Part shown: in pieces, positions 9,995 to 23,300 of the stretch | Position numbering within the stretch: position 1 is the first letter of the stretch | Layout of the letters: every line of letters starts with the position of its first letter | Assembly (NCBI GenBank): GCA_026545765.1 | Contig: JAIFAC010000217.1 | Coordinates: forward strand, 62,001 to 126,000 | DNA: 64,000 nucleotides | Source of the DNA: Plantago major | Lineage: Eukaryota; Streptophyta; Magnoliopsida; Lamiales; Plantaginaceae | Reading direction: 5' to 3' | Made by a program: the position numbers and the translations under genes | Notes under the pieces: generated by a model | What the model was told of the DNA's origin: nothing | Databases searched by the model: none | The model's input: only the letters and a program-made list of their open reading frames with translations

Positions 9995-11349
9995 TGATGT
10001 GCACTTGAGAATTTGATTGCGTTGTAGTACCTGTAATCCTCAATTGCAATCAAAGATTAAATTTATAATTCTCGGAAGCTCATAAACAAACAACAATAGT
10101 AGTAAGTTAACTCGGGATGTCGTTCTCCACAGACACTTAGCATAGGAACATACAAGTATCATTCTGATTTTGCGTGCAGACAACAGATAGACTAAAAGTA
10201 AACATATCGCAAGCAGATGATTGATTCGCAATAAACCCTAATTCTATTGATGTAATCGATGGTGGTTGAAGCATAAAGGATCCCCGACCTCCCTCATACT
10301 ATGCTACTCCCAACATCCTAGCAATTATCCTACGCGATTCCTCTAACGACATCAGGGCATAATACTATAATACCAAGGCGCAGTCGGTACGAGTACCCCT
10401 ACTCAGTTCAATGAAACTATCGTGTCACTGCGCAGAACATCACACCACAGAGGATGTATAGAGTTGTATAATCACGAATTACGTCTAAGAACTATTCCAT
10501 TAATATAACCCGGGATATAAAGAAGTAGCATAGCAAAGTTTCGGCCGTTTGCCTTTACAAGAGAACGTTAGCTATGCGTAGTATTCTACTACAGACAGGA
10601 ATCGAAAATGCAAGAAAGAAAGAAAGAAAGAAAGAAAGAAGAAGAAGAAGAAGAAGCTTAGTCTCTGATGTCTTCGTGCTGCTTCTAGGGTTTCCTCCTT
10701 CTGGATGCCTGACGACCAGCAGTTTTGGGGTTTCACTTTCCCGAGGACTGGTTGTCTGATGGCCAACTATTTTTGGAAGCAGTGAATGATTATGAGACCC
10801 CAAGGGTCTTATTTATAATGTGGAATCGAGCTTTGGCCGCCCTTTGTGTATAAGGAAGGTTTAGAAAGGCGGGCTTTAGCCTGACAGGCCAGAAAAGCCT
10901 TTTTCTAGAACTTTCTGACTCACTGTGGTCGACAGTGGACCACAAAGAAGCTTCTGCGGTCGACTGTCGGCCGCCGACCTTCGATTCCCTCAGCTTTTTA
11001 TCTGTTTTCTCCGTTTTTCGATTTCGGGCTTCGTAACTTCGTTTCCTCGAAAATTGGTCTTCTGCAATGTTGTAGCATCTTCAATTATCTTCACATTGGT
11101 TGGTCAGATGACATGTTTTGACACCTCAAACTCCGCACAATGAACAAATCAGCGATTTCATTTTCCTCGATTTCACCCAAATATGACGTTTTAGCACTGG
11201 AAATCGTGCAATTCATCAAAAATGCGATCATGACCTACCAAAATTTGCAAGAATTTGGTAATTGGCCATAATATGATACGAATATTGAACCATGGGCAAA
11301 AAACGTGGGTCTAAAAGCGTGCAAAATCGCATATTTCATTGTCACATCA
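9995..11349 (-). repeat. LTR of Athila family R, copy 1
   Basis: On the minus strand the LTR begins TGATGTGAC at 11349 and ends GTGCACATCA at 9995, about 1.36 kb. A TATA-like motif (ttataaata, minus) lies near 10812. A purine-rich tract (minus strand ggtttgggggtg) lies directly outside at 11350-11361, the place of a polypurine tract, so this edge is the start of a 3' LTR. A (GAAA)n/(GAA)n microsatellite lies within it. Confidence 0.7.
10611..10655 (+). repeat. (GAAA)n(GAA)n microsatellite
   Basis: About six GAAA units run directly into about six GAA units inside the family R LTR. The other R LTR copies have only aaacaaagaaaagaaagg here, so the array expanded in this copy. Confidence 0.85.
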
Positions 11350-11641
11350 CACCCCCAAACCAGTTTCTTGCTCATCCTTGAGCAAGGCAATAAAGATAAA
11401 TAAGAAGTGACTATGAAATGATTAAAGAGCATAAACCGTGATATAGATAAGTAGCTAGTCTCTAGGGTTTCGTACTCCACTGACTCACTTAGTTTCAACT
11501 CAGACTCCTATGACTCCACAATAGGCATATAACAAGTAAGCATCACTTACTACGACCAGCGGTTACACGTGTAACCTAATGTCTTAAGGCGTACTTCAAG
11601 GTTATTACCTCGCGGTACAAGGCACAAACCAAAGTACTACT
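11350..11641 (-). mobile_element. Internal region of Athila R copy 1, 3' end
   Basis: This starts with the polypurine tract and a stem-loop and continues as non-coding sequence matching 45877-46250 of R copy 2. It is interrupted at 11642 by Tat element A and resumes at 38991. Confidence 0.7.
11367..11386 (-). other. Stem-loop beside the polypurine tract (R copy 1)
   Basis: The arms CTTGCTCA and TGAGCAAG enclose TCCT, a perfect 8-bp stem. The same stem-loop lies at 45893-45912 in R copy 2. A variant with two paired changes lies at 41300-41319 in element D. Confidence 0.7.
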
Positions 11642-12485
11642 TGTTGAGGGTGAAGTCCCCCAATCTCTTAGTGAGTTCTTCCTAGATCGTAAGGTCCAAA
11701 GCACTCCAAGGTCCGAAGCTCCAAAGGATAAGAACATGCACAAGTATCTTGGGGTTAGATCAGATCCGGTTTGCTAAGTGTCAAACCGGGTAAAAACTTC
11801 ACTTGAGAGATACTGAAGATCTACTCCGTATAGTGTTCGGGATCAGTTTGTAAAGATGATTTTTCCTACCTCTTATTATGGGAATGTTTGCCATATATAT
11901 AGAGATTTCCCAAAGGGGATGGACTCTACCAGATTGTGCCAATTGTAAGGCTCGGATCGCGCCAACAATGCTCTATTAAGCCCATGGCCCATTAAGAAAA
12001 CTTAAACCATTTCCTTTTTGGGATTTCAAGGGTAGTTTAGTCATTCTTCGAGAGAAATTAGAGACTTCTGAAGCCCGTCTCGGACCTTCATCCGAGATAA
12101 TGGATCCGAGGGTCTGGTCCGTGCCGTCATTCGGTCTGTGAGTAACTCTCCTAAGCCACAAGGCATAATGGTGCGGACCTTGATTGCCTCGGACCCTATT
12201 TTCTCTCTTGGTGCTAGTCCACTTGGTTCCTTATGAGGTTAAGGACTTACATCCGAACCGTCGGCCGGGTCGGACCCTCATGGCTTCGAACCACTGGTTT
12301 GGGTCGGACCTACTGTCTTCGAGGTCCACTTCACTGTTACACTCAGGTGGGTCGGATCGGAGGTGGCCTTTGGGTCGGACCTCTGGGTCGGACCTTAAGG
12401 CCTTGGACCTTCAGAAAGCTTGGGACGCCTTAGTATTCGTTCTAGAGGCGTCCTATGACAGATTGGACATATTTCCGTATCAACA
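11642..12485 (-). repeat. 3' LTR of Tat A
   Basis: On the plus strand it starts TGTTGAGGGTG and ends CGTATCAACA, the inverse of the B LTR ends. A TATA-like run (catatatata) lies near 11890. Open frames on its plus strand (12184-12498) recur in the other LTR but are LTR sequence, not genes. Confidence 0.85.
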
Positions 12486-12500
12486 TATGTCCCCCTAGTT
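12486..12500 (-). other. Polypurine tract of Tat A
   Basis: Minus-strand aactagggggacata abuts the 3' LTR and is identical to the tract before the 3' LTR of Tat B (59241-59255). Confidence 0.8.
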
Positions 12501-12675
12501 TCCAAGTATCTTAGTAGAAGATAATTGTGAAACTTTAGTTTAAAGTAGAGAGGGCATTTTTGTTTTTCCATTCAATCCGTCTCTCATAAGAAAAAAAAGG
12601 TGTTATGTCCGTGCCTTTTGTTGTCCTTACCTTGATCTCCCCCCCCCCCTGTCTTTTTTTCTTACATTCCGAGAG

Positions 12676-14070
12676 TGTTGGTCCAGATAACGGAAAAGTA
12701 AAAGACTAGAGGGGAGGTGAATAGTCTTTTAAAACTTTTGTCGATAAACACAGTTTCTCAGAAACCTGGGGGTTTCTGATACTTAAATTCAGAGCGCGGA
12801 AGACTTTAAGATAGGTAAGTGCAGAAACAATAAGTAAGTGTGTGTGTGCTTTGATGAAATGTAAATACAGAAAGGTAAATATCACAGCAAGTATAGTGGT
12901 ATCTGGAGGTGGCGTAATCCTCCAACTAATCCACTTCGGTCTTTCTGAGACCTAGAATTCACTAGAACAGATAATTGAATGCACCTTACAATAATCCTTA
13001 TTCTAAGATTCCTAAACAAATGGTTCCCAACCAAATGTTCCCCCTGAGTTATTCCCCAGCTCCTAGAGCTAAGTACTTCCTCTACTCAGATAGCCTTAGA
13101 GTTATTCCGTGATTTCCCGAATCAAGTACTTCCTCTACTCCACGCCTTAATGGTGTTGGTTATAAGGTTTGTCAGAGAGGCTTCTCGTATAACTTTTCAG
13201 TTATGTTTTCAGAGAGCCTAATAGAACAAGACTACTTAATACACTTGTTCAAAGGATGATACCGCTTTTACCGACCCAAGTAATCGTGTCCGCTCGAGAA
13301 TGATCTTCATAAATGGTATCTGATAGTTCAACTCTTTCACGAATAACAATCTCTTGTTAAGGTTCAGGACAACATAGAACTAAGTGATTCTTCAAGCAAT
13401 GTAAAGCTTTAAAGGGTAGTAGAGTGCTTGAGAGAATACTTTGCTTGATGGTAAGTTTGCAAGATAGAGCGCTCTAAGGTATGTTCTTCAAGCATCTAAG
13501 TGTGATATATATAGATAAATTTGAGAGGCGCTTCAATTATATCCACAGTTTCTATCAAATTATATCCGCTTATATCTTGAACTATGTACTAAGTCACTAT
13601 CTCATTTTTCAGAGAGGATCGCTATAAAGATTTCCGATGCATTTAATGAATAGTACTGTTCATTGTCCTTTAGTCTCAACGGATACATGAGCCTTTCTGA
13701 TGGCTTGCATGCTCCATACTCATGATGTCATATGTACAGAATCATATCCTGAAAATAAGTTAATATACTTAAGAAAGGATGAAGGACATAGTTTTTCTGA
13801 GTTAGACTAAACCTTTGTGTCTTCATAAAACTTGTGCAATCTTTAGTCTTCTAATCTTCAGAAAAGATCCATTGCTAGGATTGATCTTCATGGTCTTCTT
13901 GAAATAAAATTACACTCGAGACCTATAATACTAATACAAGATTTACTAGACTAATCATACTCAAAGGATTTCTTTACAATGTTCAAGTGAACCAAGAGCA
14001 CTTAATCACCTTTCTGGCTAAGATAAGAACATGTGATGAGTGATCAAAATACTAACAGATATTCCTAACA
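12676..14070 (-). repeat. 3' LTR of SIRE element E
   Basis: It begins TGTTGGTCCAG and ends ATTCCTAACA on the plus strand (1.4 kb). A TATA-like run, gatatatatag, lies near 13503. A purine-rich tract (minus strand caagaagggggaaatt, 14071-14086) sits directly outside it. Confidence 0.9.
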
Positions 14071-14086
14071 AATTTCCCCCTTCTTG
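14071..14086 (-). other. Polypurine tract of SIRE element E
   Basis: Minus-strand caagaagggggaaatt immediately precedes the 3' LTR start TGTTAGG, the expected position and composition. Confidence 0.85.
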
Positions 14087-16467
14087 ATCAGTCATCCATG
14101 ACTATCTTTCAAGTCCTATTACAAAATTGTAATCCTAGAAGAGAAAACAATCCACCACTTAATCATTTCAAATGATATTCAATTTTAGTCAATTATGCGA
14201 AAGTAAACATCAACCAAATCACAAGAAGTGATCTTTACGATAAGTTGTCATCTATTAAAATGTATCCTAGAGTATGATCTTCGGGACAGTACAACTTTAG
14301 AGTAAGATGCAACTTTTACAGATAGAGAATTTAAGAAACAATCAGCAAGATTATAAAAAGTAATAAAACATACTAAGTAAATTAGAACAAAGGAGAGTCC
14401 AAGCTCCAAGAGAGTATTCTAATGTTACTAGTCTTCAAGTCTTCAGAAACACAACTTGGGTTCAGATACCTCAAGTTCTTCAAAGACCCTTTTCCGGATC
14501 AACCGACATGATCATCCACTTTTCTACATTCTCGACATAGTCATAAAGAACTTTTCCGACAGAGAGCTCATTTTCCGGATAAGTCACATATTTCATGGTA
14601 ACTCTCGCCAAGCTTGTGATTCTTCCAGAGAAAATGTTCGACCTGTATACTTTCCCTGCACTGCATGGTCTACTTGTACCGAGATAGGTTGAAATACTTG
14701 TATATTTCTTCCAGATAGTGTATATCATCTAGGTATTCATCCAATGTCATATAGAATGACTCATAGGTTGAAACACCTAGTTTGTTCTTCCCCGTCAGAA
14801 GCTACCATCCAGCTTTTCTTACCTTGTGTACATCATCGTTTTGGGTAAGGATGCAAAAGAAAGATCCATCTTTCCGCTTCATTTCTCTTTTCTACTTCAA
14901 AGTTTAACTGCATGAAGGTGCTCAGTTTTAGCAATTCGCATTCTCTCCATTTCGTGATCCGTCGAGGATGGAGTTGAAAACTTATCATTGACAAGTAGAT
15001 GTTGTAGTTCCGTAATCTAATACCCTCTCTTGTTCGTAATGCACCTATATGAAGATTCTTCATTACTAGTCTTCATATACTCAATGTGGGCATCAGTTGG
15101 CCTTTCTTGATGTGTTTCATTGTTTATTCTGCCGAACTGGAAATCCCTCCTTGCTTTTCTGTTTGGTGGCCTTCTGTTAGGAGATCCTCTAACCCTTTCT
15201 TCCCCGCCAATGTAGGCCGTGGATGTTCCTTGTATAGACTTGGTGTTTCAGATGAGTTCTCGCCAAGTGGCTTTGCCAGAGGAGGTTGTGAAGTAGTTGC
15301 TTGTCTCATTTTCTTGTGAAGTAGATGTTGATCAGAATCATCCTCATCATCATTGTAGTCCAAAATTGGAGACTTTCAGCTTTCTTGGCCTCTTACTTCT
15401 CCTTCTTCCTTTTCTTCTTCTTCTTCAGAAGTCTTCTTCTTCTGAGATTCTAAGGACTTAGTTCCACTAGTGACTATACTTCTCACCTTTCCGGTCGTTG
15501 ATCTAGAACAACTTCTTCAGCAAGTGGTGTCTCCAAGTGGTGTCCTTAATGACAAGTCGACTTGAGGAGGGAGGATTTGATTGTTTTCTTTTTCTTCCTC
15601 TGCCTTTCTGAGGCATCTCTTCTTCCCCCTTAGCCATGAATGACTGACTCAAGATAGCATAAGCTTCAGAGAGAGTGTCAAAGTTTTTCTGGAGATTGTT
15701 GTGCACCCTGACTAATTCTTGAAGTTCTTTCTTCACTTGTTCTTCCAACCAGCCTCGCCTTTCTCTGAGCTCTTCTGCTGCCTTAGGATGGCGCTGGCTT
15801 GCAGGACAACATGGTCGGCTTCATTCAATGCCGCATTAGCATTGTTACAATCCTCATCCCCGACCAACCCTAGGTATTTCTCGAGAGAGCGATGTCGTTG
15901 CTCGTTGAGTAAAGCGCCAGCCCAAAGGCTTCATCTCTTCGGGACGGATTTTAGCACTTCAGATCTTGGGCAACTAGTGTCTTCGAGTTCTAAAAGACAC
16001 GTCCTTCCACTTGCTCTTAACTTCGAACTACTTGGTGCAGAGAATATATGAGGAGCAAGTAGGGCTCTTTGTGCCGAGTGACAATTCTCTCATCTTCGCT
16101 TCAAAGGATCAAGTTGTGGGTTTCAAGATCACTATCATAATCCTTTTCGATTGTTTGCAGATTGACAATCTTCTTCTCGCTTTCCATCAAGTGTCGCCTT
16201 CCGAGAAGATGTAGAAGGTCTTTCGATGCGCCTCAAAGATCATGCTCTTCATCATCATTGTCATCCATTGCATCTATTTCAAGAAATTGTGACAACAATG
16301 GCATTCTTCAAATTTCATTGCTCATCTAGGAGTGCCAATTCTTCGCATTAGCTTCTTCGAGCTTTTTGATTTTGGCTTCCTTTTCATCAACAAGAGCTTG
16401 AGTCTCAATGTTGATTCTCTTCTTCTTCCAATACCTTTCCGAGTTGTTCAATCCTAAACTCAAGAAA
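14087..16467 (-). other. 3' non-pol region of SIRE element E
   Basis: This lies between the extra region beyond pol and the polypurine tract. It contains several short frames, one Lys/Glu-rich with a heptad-like pattern at 15503-15748 (minus strand; residues such as LQELVRVHNNLQKNFDTLSEAY suggest a coiled coil). In the SIRE lineage an env-like region occupies this position; no membrane segment was identified here. Confidence 0.5.
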
Positions 16468-17172
16468 TTAAATTTCTTCTATGGCATCATTTTGTTCAGC
16501 TTGTTGGGTATCTTGATGAGACTTGGGAGGTGATGATGATGGAGCTTTCTGAGCAATTGAGGGAGTAGCCTTTTCTCCACTCTCTTTGCTAGCTTTCTGA
16601 ATCCCGCCTTGTCCAGGTTGGGGATCAACATCCTGATCATCATCGTCATCACTCTTTTTCTTTGTTTCTTGGTTTGGATGCTCAGAGGAAGGTTCTTGAT
16701 AATCATTTTCGTCCATCTCCTCGTCATCTTCTGAAACCAGGTTGATCACATTTGGGAATGTAATCATCCTCCCATTAACTTCTTCTTGTTCAGTAGGATA
16801 AGTAGTGAGCTTGCTGGGCAAGGCAGGATGGGTAACCATCTGCTCTTGGGTTTGAGCATCCGCAGACTTGAAATCTGCTATAAGTCTTTGTGCTACTTCA
16901 TGAATGAAGTCTTCATGCATCAGAGTGGCAAATGAGTAGGAATCCGTAGGGAACAATGCATGGATATAATCCTCCAGATTTAGGGAAATTGCTCTCTTTT
17001 CTAGGACGTCGATTACTCTGGCTACTTCATAAAGGTCAGCCTTTCTGAGTTTCTGCCATTGCCTGAAGCACTTGAGATGTTTATTTAAGGTGTGCTTCTG
17101 GAAGGCCTTGAGTAAATCAACTGGCACTAGACTTTGAGCCTGAAAGAAAGTGTTCAAGTTAGTTTTGTTCAA
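16468..17172 (-). pseudogene. Extra region beyond pol of SIRE element E (env-like position)
   Basis: A frame of 234 codons lies downstream of pol in the place where SIRE elements carry an env-like region. The first half is mixed helical sequence. The second half is very acidic and polar (runs such as EDDEEMDEND and KKKSDDDDDQD) and then rich in Ser, Pro, Gln and Lys. I see no signal peptide or transmembrane stretch in it. Its function in the family is unproven. It is part of a broken fossil element. Confidence 0.5.
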
Positions 17173-20100
17173 ACCACTTGTGTTAGTATCTCAGGTGCGT
17201 ATGAGCTTTCGAGCATACCGTAGAAACACTAGCTCATCTCGCTGATTTTGCTTGCTTGGGCACAGAGGCCTCAGACACTTTGGTGTGAGGAGAAGTTTTA
17301 TCCTCATCAACCTTTCTTTCTCGTGAACTCGAGAGTTAAAATCAAACATGTTTAGAAACTTTTAATGTAAAAGATAGTGGAAAAGTGCTTTCGAGACTTC
17401 ACTTACTTCCAAGTGAGGAAGCTCAAGAGATGTTCCTCGTAAACCTTGGGGTTTCGCACCTTTTCGCAGACATCGCTTGTTCAAATAGCTTTAGTTTCTT
17501 TCGAGGAGATGACACAACTGCTTTCTCCATCCAATTGTTCTTCCGACCGAGCCTCAAGAACAAACATAAGAGATTTTAGTAGTGGGTTTTCCAGCATTCA
17601 TGAAGAAGACTATTATAGATTACTTACCTTCTCGCCAGAAGGCTCAAGAATACTTCCTCGTAAAGCTTTTCAAATTCCTGAATTTAGGTTTTGGGGTGTT
17701 GGTTCCACCACCACTACTTCCTCAGTTGGAGCCTAAGAAGAGGCATTAAGAATATTAGAACATAAGAGAAATTTTAGTTAGTTATTTCTTGTTCAGAGAT
17801 AACTTTACTACCGTGGGATGTGCTCTTCGATTTTCCGAGGTTCGAGGAACCTCTTCGATTCAAGGTGGATGTTTTCTTCCCTCAAAGTGTGTCTCAAGTC
17901 TGTAATAAATACTTTTATGAGTAAACAAGTTAAAATACAATTATGTTGACATGTTAGATACAAACTATCTTTGTTACCTAAATAGAGTCAGGCTGATCAT
18001 TGATCTCTTGAACTTGTGGTGATTCCACAGTCTCTCAGGCTCATTATTGATCTCCTCCGCAGATCATTCCGAGTCTCCATCTCGCTTGATCCCTTCCGAG
18101 AGTTGAGCTCTCTCGTAGGTTGAGGAACCTGCTCAAGAATGGTTTTCTTCAAAGAATATTATGTCGACATTGTGAATGTGGAAGCAATGGAAACATCTTC
18201 CATCATTCTATCTTCCTCACCTGTGCCTTCTTCTTCCTCAAGCAAGTAGGGGCTCTTGTCTTTCAAGAGCCGAGCTTGAATCTCCTCCATAGGTCTCAAA
18301 TCAACCTTTTGAGTACTTTTGCAAGTACTTCATCATCCTCGTAATCACTATTCTGTGTCAGTGCACTCCATCTATGATATTTCTATCATCTTTGGAGAGT
18401 TCTGAGCATTCTGTTCGTGACTCTTGGGGCATTCTCGATTTGTCTTTCAGTGTCCAACATCTTCGAGACCTTGTCCGTATAAGGTTGTGCCTCTTATGAT
18501 TAGGGACTTGGAGGCTCTTTGCTATGAGTCCTCTTTCTCTTCGCAACTGGAGGTTTAGCTTTGGCTTGCTCAGACCTCCTCACCTTGTCGTGCGCTTTCT
18601 TCTTTTGCCTTTCCGAAAGGCTCAAAGAAGTTTCTCCTTTTCTTCAAAAGCGGTCCGAAAAGGGAGTTGGTGGATCGATTTCCGCCTCTCGAGAGTGATT
18701 CCCATTGTTTCCAGATGTAATGTATCCGAGACCAAAGTGCATATTGGCCTTCAAGAAGGCCATTGATGATTTTGGGCTCAAATTTCAATGTGTCCAAGAA
18801 ATTTGTCAAGGCATTTCCCTTGAAGTGGGTTTCCGCCTTCATGCTTCTTGTTCGTAAGATGCATCATCATCCATCTCCATGCTTATCCGGTCTACTCCAC
18901 CTTTGTTGCCATCAAAGCAACGGACCGTATTAAGAGCTAAAGTACTCCAAAGAGCTTCGAGATGACTAGTTCGATGGCCTTCAACAAAGTCTCCGGCAAC
19001 CTTTTGCATTTTCTAACCGGATTGCTTCAAATAGCTCTTTGACGCCTTGAATCATGGAAGCATCCTTGATGTTGATGTCTTCAAATGTTCCTCGATTTTC
19101 AATCGAATATCTTGCGTAAAGTCTTGCGCCTAGAACAATATCTTGTCCTTCGACTTCACCGCATGTATTTTTCTTCTTCATCATTCACAACTTTTGTGAA
19201 GATTTTGAGTTGTTATAGAACTCCAAGACATCCAAAGGTGGATAGTCCACTGGTGCAGCAGATAGAAGCTTGTAGATATGGGAATTCTTCAAGATTCCTA
19301 ATATCGCTTCTTCCGGTTTTGAAGATATAACCGGTACATATCTCTTTACTAGAAAGGCTCCCCAATTCATTTTGTGTTTAGGGTTCCAAATCGATGGGGT
19401 AAACTTTCCTGTAAGGCATTTATTCAACACCTGTTCCTTTCTCCTTGCTTTTCAGGAGCAGAGGATGTTGCCTTAGGTTCTTCGTGGTCATCTTCGTGCC
19501 ATCTCTTATATACTTTTAGAGTGAGTGTTTTTCAGATGAATATTGCACAATTAATCGAGATTAGTCTATCTTTTCGTAAGACTAAGCACAAGAAGTCGAG
19601 TTCAAGGTATGGTTTTGCGTAAATCTTGAGAGATTTTGCTTTTGATGCAAGTTTGAAATTTCGAATTGGTAAAAGTGTTTGTCTTTTGCCCAAATCCTAT
19701 ATATATATAGCGTATAAAATGTACATAGATACAACATACATATAGCTGAATATGAATGCGGTTCAGATCTGATAGGCGTGGTACGCCCTTTGTACTTCAT
19801 TAAATGCGAGTGGGCCATGTCCCATTTCTCAACAAACATTACTTGCTTTGTTTTAATCTCAACCGTTGAGATCAAAAGTTTATTCATCAAGGGCTTATAT
19901 TGAATATCTTGTAATGATATCAATCAACAAATGGTAATGTGCCGACTTGATGGATTTTTAATATGCTACATTCATCAGGTCACTTAGTAAAGAGTAGGAA
20001 CACTTAATCGCTTGAGCTTATCATTCGAGTGTCAAGTCCTTATCTATATATTGTTTATCATGAAAATGGTAAAATACAAGACATTGCACATGTTTGACTT

Positions 20101-20399
20101 CGTAACTTATACCTTTTGGGCTTTGTGTGTCCATTTCTCTTTATGACTACATAGCTTCAATTCAAGTGTCAAGCTTCAGCTTGTTCGAATGTATTTGACG
20201 CCTCAAGAAGTAAGTTCTAGTTTTATTTACTTATTAAGTGTCATGACCTTTGCCTCGGATACCTGCTCCAGAATGTTTTGCCTTCGAGTGTTGCTACTAA
20301 ACCTTTGCATCACTTCTTATCTACGTTTTCGAGAACCCGCTCGAGGCCTACTCACTTATTCAAATTTTTAGAGATTCAGACAATTTTTCACCTTAGGCA

Positions 20400-22050
20400 A
20401 CTCCATTAATCCAAGATTATATCTTAAGGTCAAGAACCGCTTTCTTGTAAGGGCTTAGTGAAGATATCGCAAGTTGGTCTTCGTACAATCTTGAGTATCT
20501 CTATATCGCTTTTCTCAACATGGTCTCTCGGCGAAGTGGTGTCTAACATCAATGTGCTTTGTTCGCATGGAATTTGGGGTTCGTGTGATTGCAATAGCAC
20601 TTGTGTTATCACGTAAATGGGAGTTTTCTTCATCGAGTCCATAGTCTCGAGTTGTTGTTGAATCCACGTAATTTGTGTTGCACAACAACCAAAGCAGAAT
20701 ATATTCAGCCTGTGGTAGAAGTTGCAATTGAGTTTTGTTTCTTGCTAAACCATGAGATAAGTCTAGTTCCCTTAAACCCAAGTTCGAGGTACTTTTCCTA
20801 TCAAGCATTGATCCAAAGATAATCAAAGATCCGAGTAACCACCAAAATCAATCCACTTTCTTTAGGATACCAAGTTTCACATCTATCGTAATTTTTACAT
20901 ACCTTAATATTTTCATAGCAATGTTGTAGTGTGATTGCATCGATTTGTTTGAAATCTAGCACACACTCCAACCTAATATTGAATATCGTGTCCCGTCATA
21001 AAGAAGGTAAAGTAGTGAACCTATCAATTTCCTATACTTGTGTTCATCAACACTCTTATCCGATTCAAGATAGGTCATCTTGGTTCCTATGCTCATAGGT
21101 ATCTTAGCATTCTTTCGTAAGGCTTAAGTTTGAACTTTGTGAGCATGTATTTTGCATACTTTGTCCGACTAATGAATATTCCATCATCGAGTTGCTTGAC
21201 TTGCAATCCTAGGAAATAGTTCAATTCTCCCATCATGCTCATCTCAAACTTACTTTTCATGAGATTTGCAAAGTCATCACAAAGTTGTTTGTCCTTAGAT
21301 CCAAATATGATGTCATCAACATATACTTGAACTAAGAGTAGTTTCCCATCATGGTTTAAAGTAAATAAAGTTTTATCAACTTCACCTTTCTTGAAACCAC
21401 TTTCCGTAGGTATTTGGCCAAAGTGTCATACCATGCTCTTGAGCCTGCTTCATTCATAAAGAGCTTTCAGAGCTTATAGACCATTCTACTTTCTCGAGGA
21501 AACTTCAAAACCGTGGTTGTTCAACATGCATTTCCTCAAAGAAGTTCACCATTCAAGAATGCAATTTTGACATCCATCCGATAAACTTTAAAGTCTTTAT
21601 GAGTCTGAAGGCTAGAAAGAGTCTTATTGCATCCAATCCGCAACAGTATATGACTCATCAAAATCTAAACCTTCAAATGGGTGAATCCTTCGCAACCAAC
21701 CTTGCTTTGTTTCTCGTTATTTCACCGTATTCATTCATCTTGTTTCGAAACCCACTTAGTTCCAATCACGTATATTCCTTCTATAAATGGAACTAGTTTC
21801 AGACTTTGTTTCTTTCAAACCGATCCAACTCTTCTTGCATTGCAGATCCAAATTTTGGTCTCTTAATGCTTCTTCTATAGTTTTCGTTCAATGTTTGAGA
21901 TAAAACATCCAAAGAGAGAATTAGCATTTTCAACTATTGCTCTCCTAGTCCTAACACCTTGATTGATCGTCCAATTACATCTTTTGCGTGATGATCCTCG
22001 ATCCATCTCATCACGGGTTTAGGCTAGTAGGTCAACATCTATGTGATCCT
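20400..22050 (-). pseudogene. Copia reverse transcriptase/RNase H remnant (element E)
   Basis: Minus-strand readings include the Copia reverse-transcriptase core (YVDDIIFGS near 21300), followed by MMGELNYFLGLQ-type residues. An RNase H tail with words such as CDIFTKPL appears near 20440-20460. The region is broken, with many breaks. In the living family it copies the element RNA and degrades the template strand. Confidence 0.75.
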
Positions 22051-22350
22051 AATGTGAATCACTATGATTATGACTTGATACTTCTTCAAGATTCGTGACA
22101 TTTGCACCTCGTAGGGTGGTGAATGTCCGACACTTTCTCAGGTGAGAGCTTCGACATGCCTCAGAGAGGTCATTTCGCATTAGCTCTCGATGAACATCTT
22201 CGCTTCCATTTCGAATTCTCATAGGAAATTCTTCATCATGTTTGAGAATCATCTGGTTGTTACTAGGCATTTCATGCTTTTCTTCACGTAGTCATCCTCT
22301 TCCACAATGATGTTTTTCCTTCGAGAGTTCCTCTTCGTAATCCTTTATCA

Positions 22351-23300
22351 TTAGTTCCTTGAACCTTTCGAGAGTTCATCGCTAAGGGTTTTCTTGCTTC
22401 CTTCATAGAATACAACATGAACTGATTCTTCAATCTTCTTTGTTCCTTTGTTGTAAACTCTGTATGCTTTGCTATTCATAGAATAACCAAGAAACACACC
22501 TTCATCTGCCTTTGGTTGAAATCTTCTTAGATACTCTTTTCCATTGTTAAGAACAAAACATCTACAACCAAATACTTTTAGATGTTTGATATTAGGGGGT
22601 CTACCAACCAAGAGTTCATAAGGGGTCTTGTCATGGTATTTGTTTATCAAACATCTGTTCAGAGTGTAGCATGCTGTGTTTACAGCTTCAACCCAATAAA
22701 CTTCACTTATCTCAGTGTCAGCTAGGATTGTCCTTGCTGCTTCTTTAAGTGTTCTATTTTTCCTTTCTGCAACACCATTTTGTTGTGGTGTTCTTACAGA
22801 GGAAAGTTGGTGTTGTATACCTTTGCTAGTCCAAAAATCCTTAATGTACTGGTTGACAAACTCAGTACCATGGTCTGTTCTGATTGCAGATACCTTGTCA
22901 TTTTTCATGACTTCAAGCTTATTCAGCAAGTTTGGTATCTCCACCCTTACATCAGATTTGTGCTTCAGAAAGACAACCCAAGTGAATCTTGAGAAGTCAT
23001 CTACAACAACAAGACCATACTTCTTTCCTGCATAACTAGTTACAGATGATTCAAAAAGATCCATGTGTAATAGTTGCAGTGGTCTAACACTAGAGTGTCT
23101 GATTTTGGACTTGAAAGAGATCTTAGATTGTTTCCCCATCCGACAAAGTAATAGCTTACCATCCTTTCCGAAGATGTTTTGGGAAGGCCAACCACTAACT
23201 CTTTCGCAAGTTTGTTCGTAGTTTTGAAATTCAAGTGAGTCATTCTTTTGTGCCATAACCAAGGCTCTTCCGTAGGACTGATTGACTCACCATGAGACAT
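22351..23300 (-). pseudogene. Copia integrase region (element E)
   Basis: This is the longest well-preserved coding block of the element. It starts with the GAG-pre-integrase words (WHKRMTHLNF), then the integrase core with DLF…VVDDFSRFTWV…RTDHGTEF…TPQQNGVAERKNRT, and the linker toward reverse transcriptase (GVFLGYS…KAYRVYN). In life the enzyme inserts element DNA and makes the 5-bp duplication seen at the ends. It belongs to a broken fossil. Confidence 0.85.

Noticed and set aside
12184-12498. Open frame on the plus strand, with a similar one at 38690-38938
   Set aside because: Both lie inside the two LTRs of Tat A on the antisense strand; the repetition comes from the LTR pair, not from a gene family.
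22715-23035. Plus-strand frames overlapping the SIRE integrase block
   Set aside because: They are antisense shadows of the minus-strand integrase sequence.
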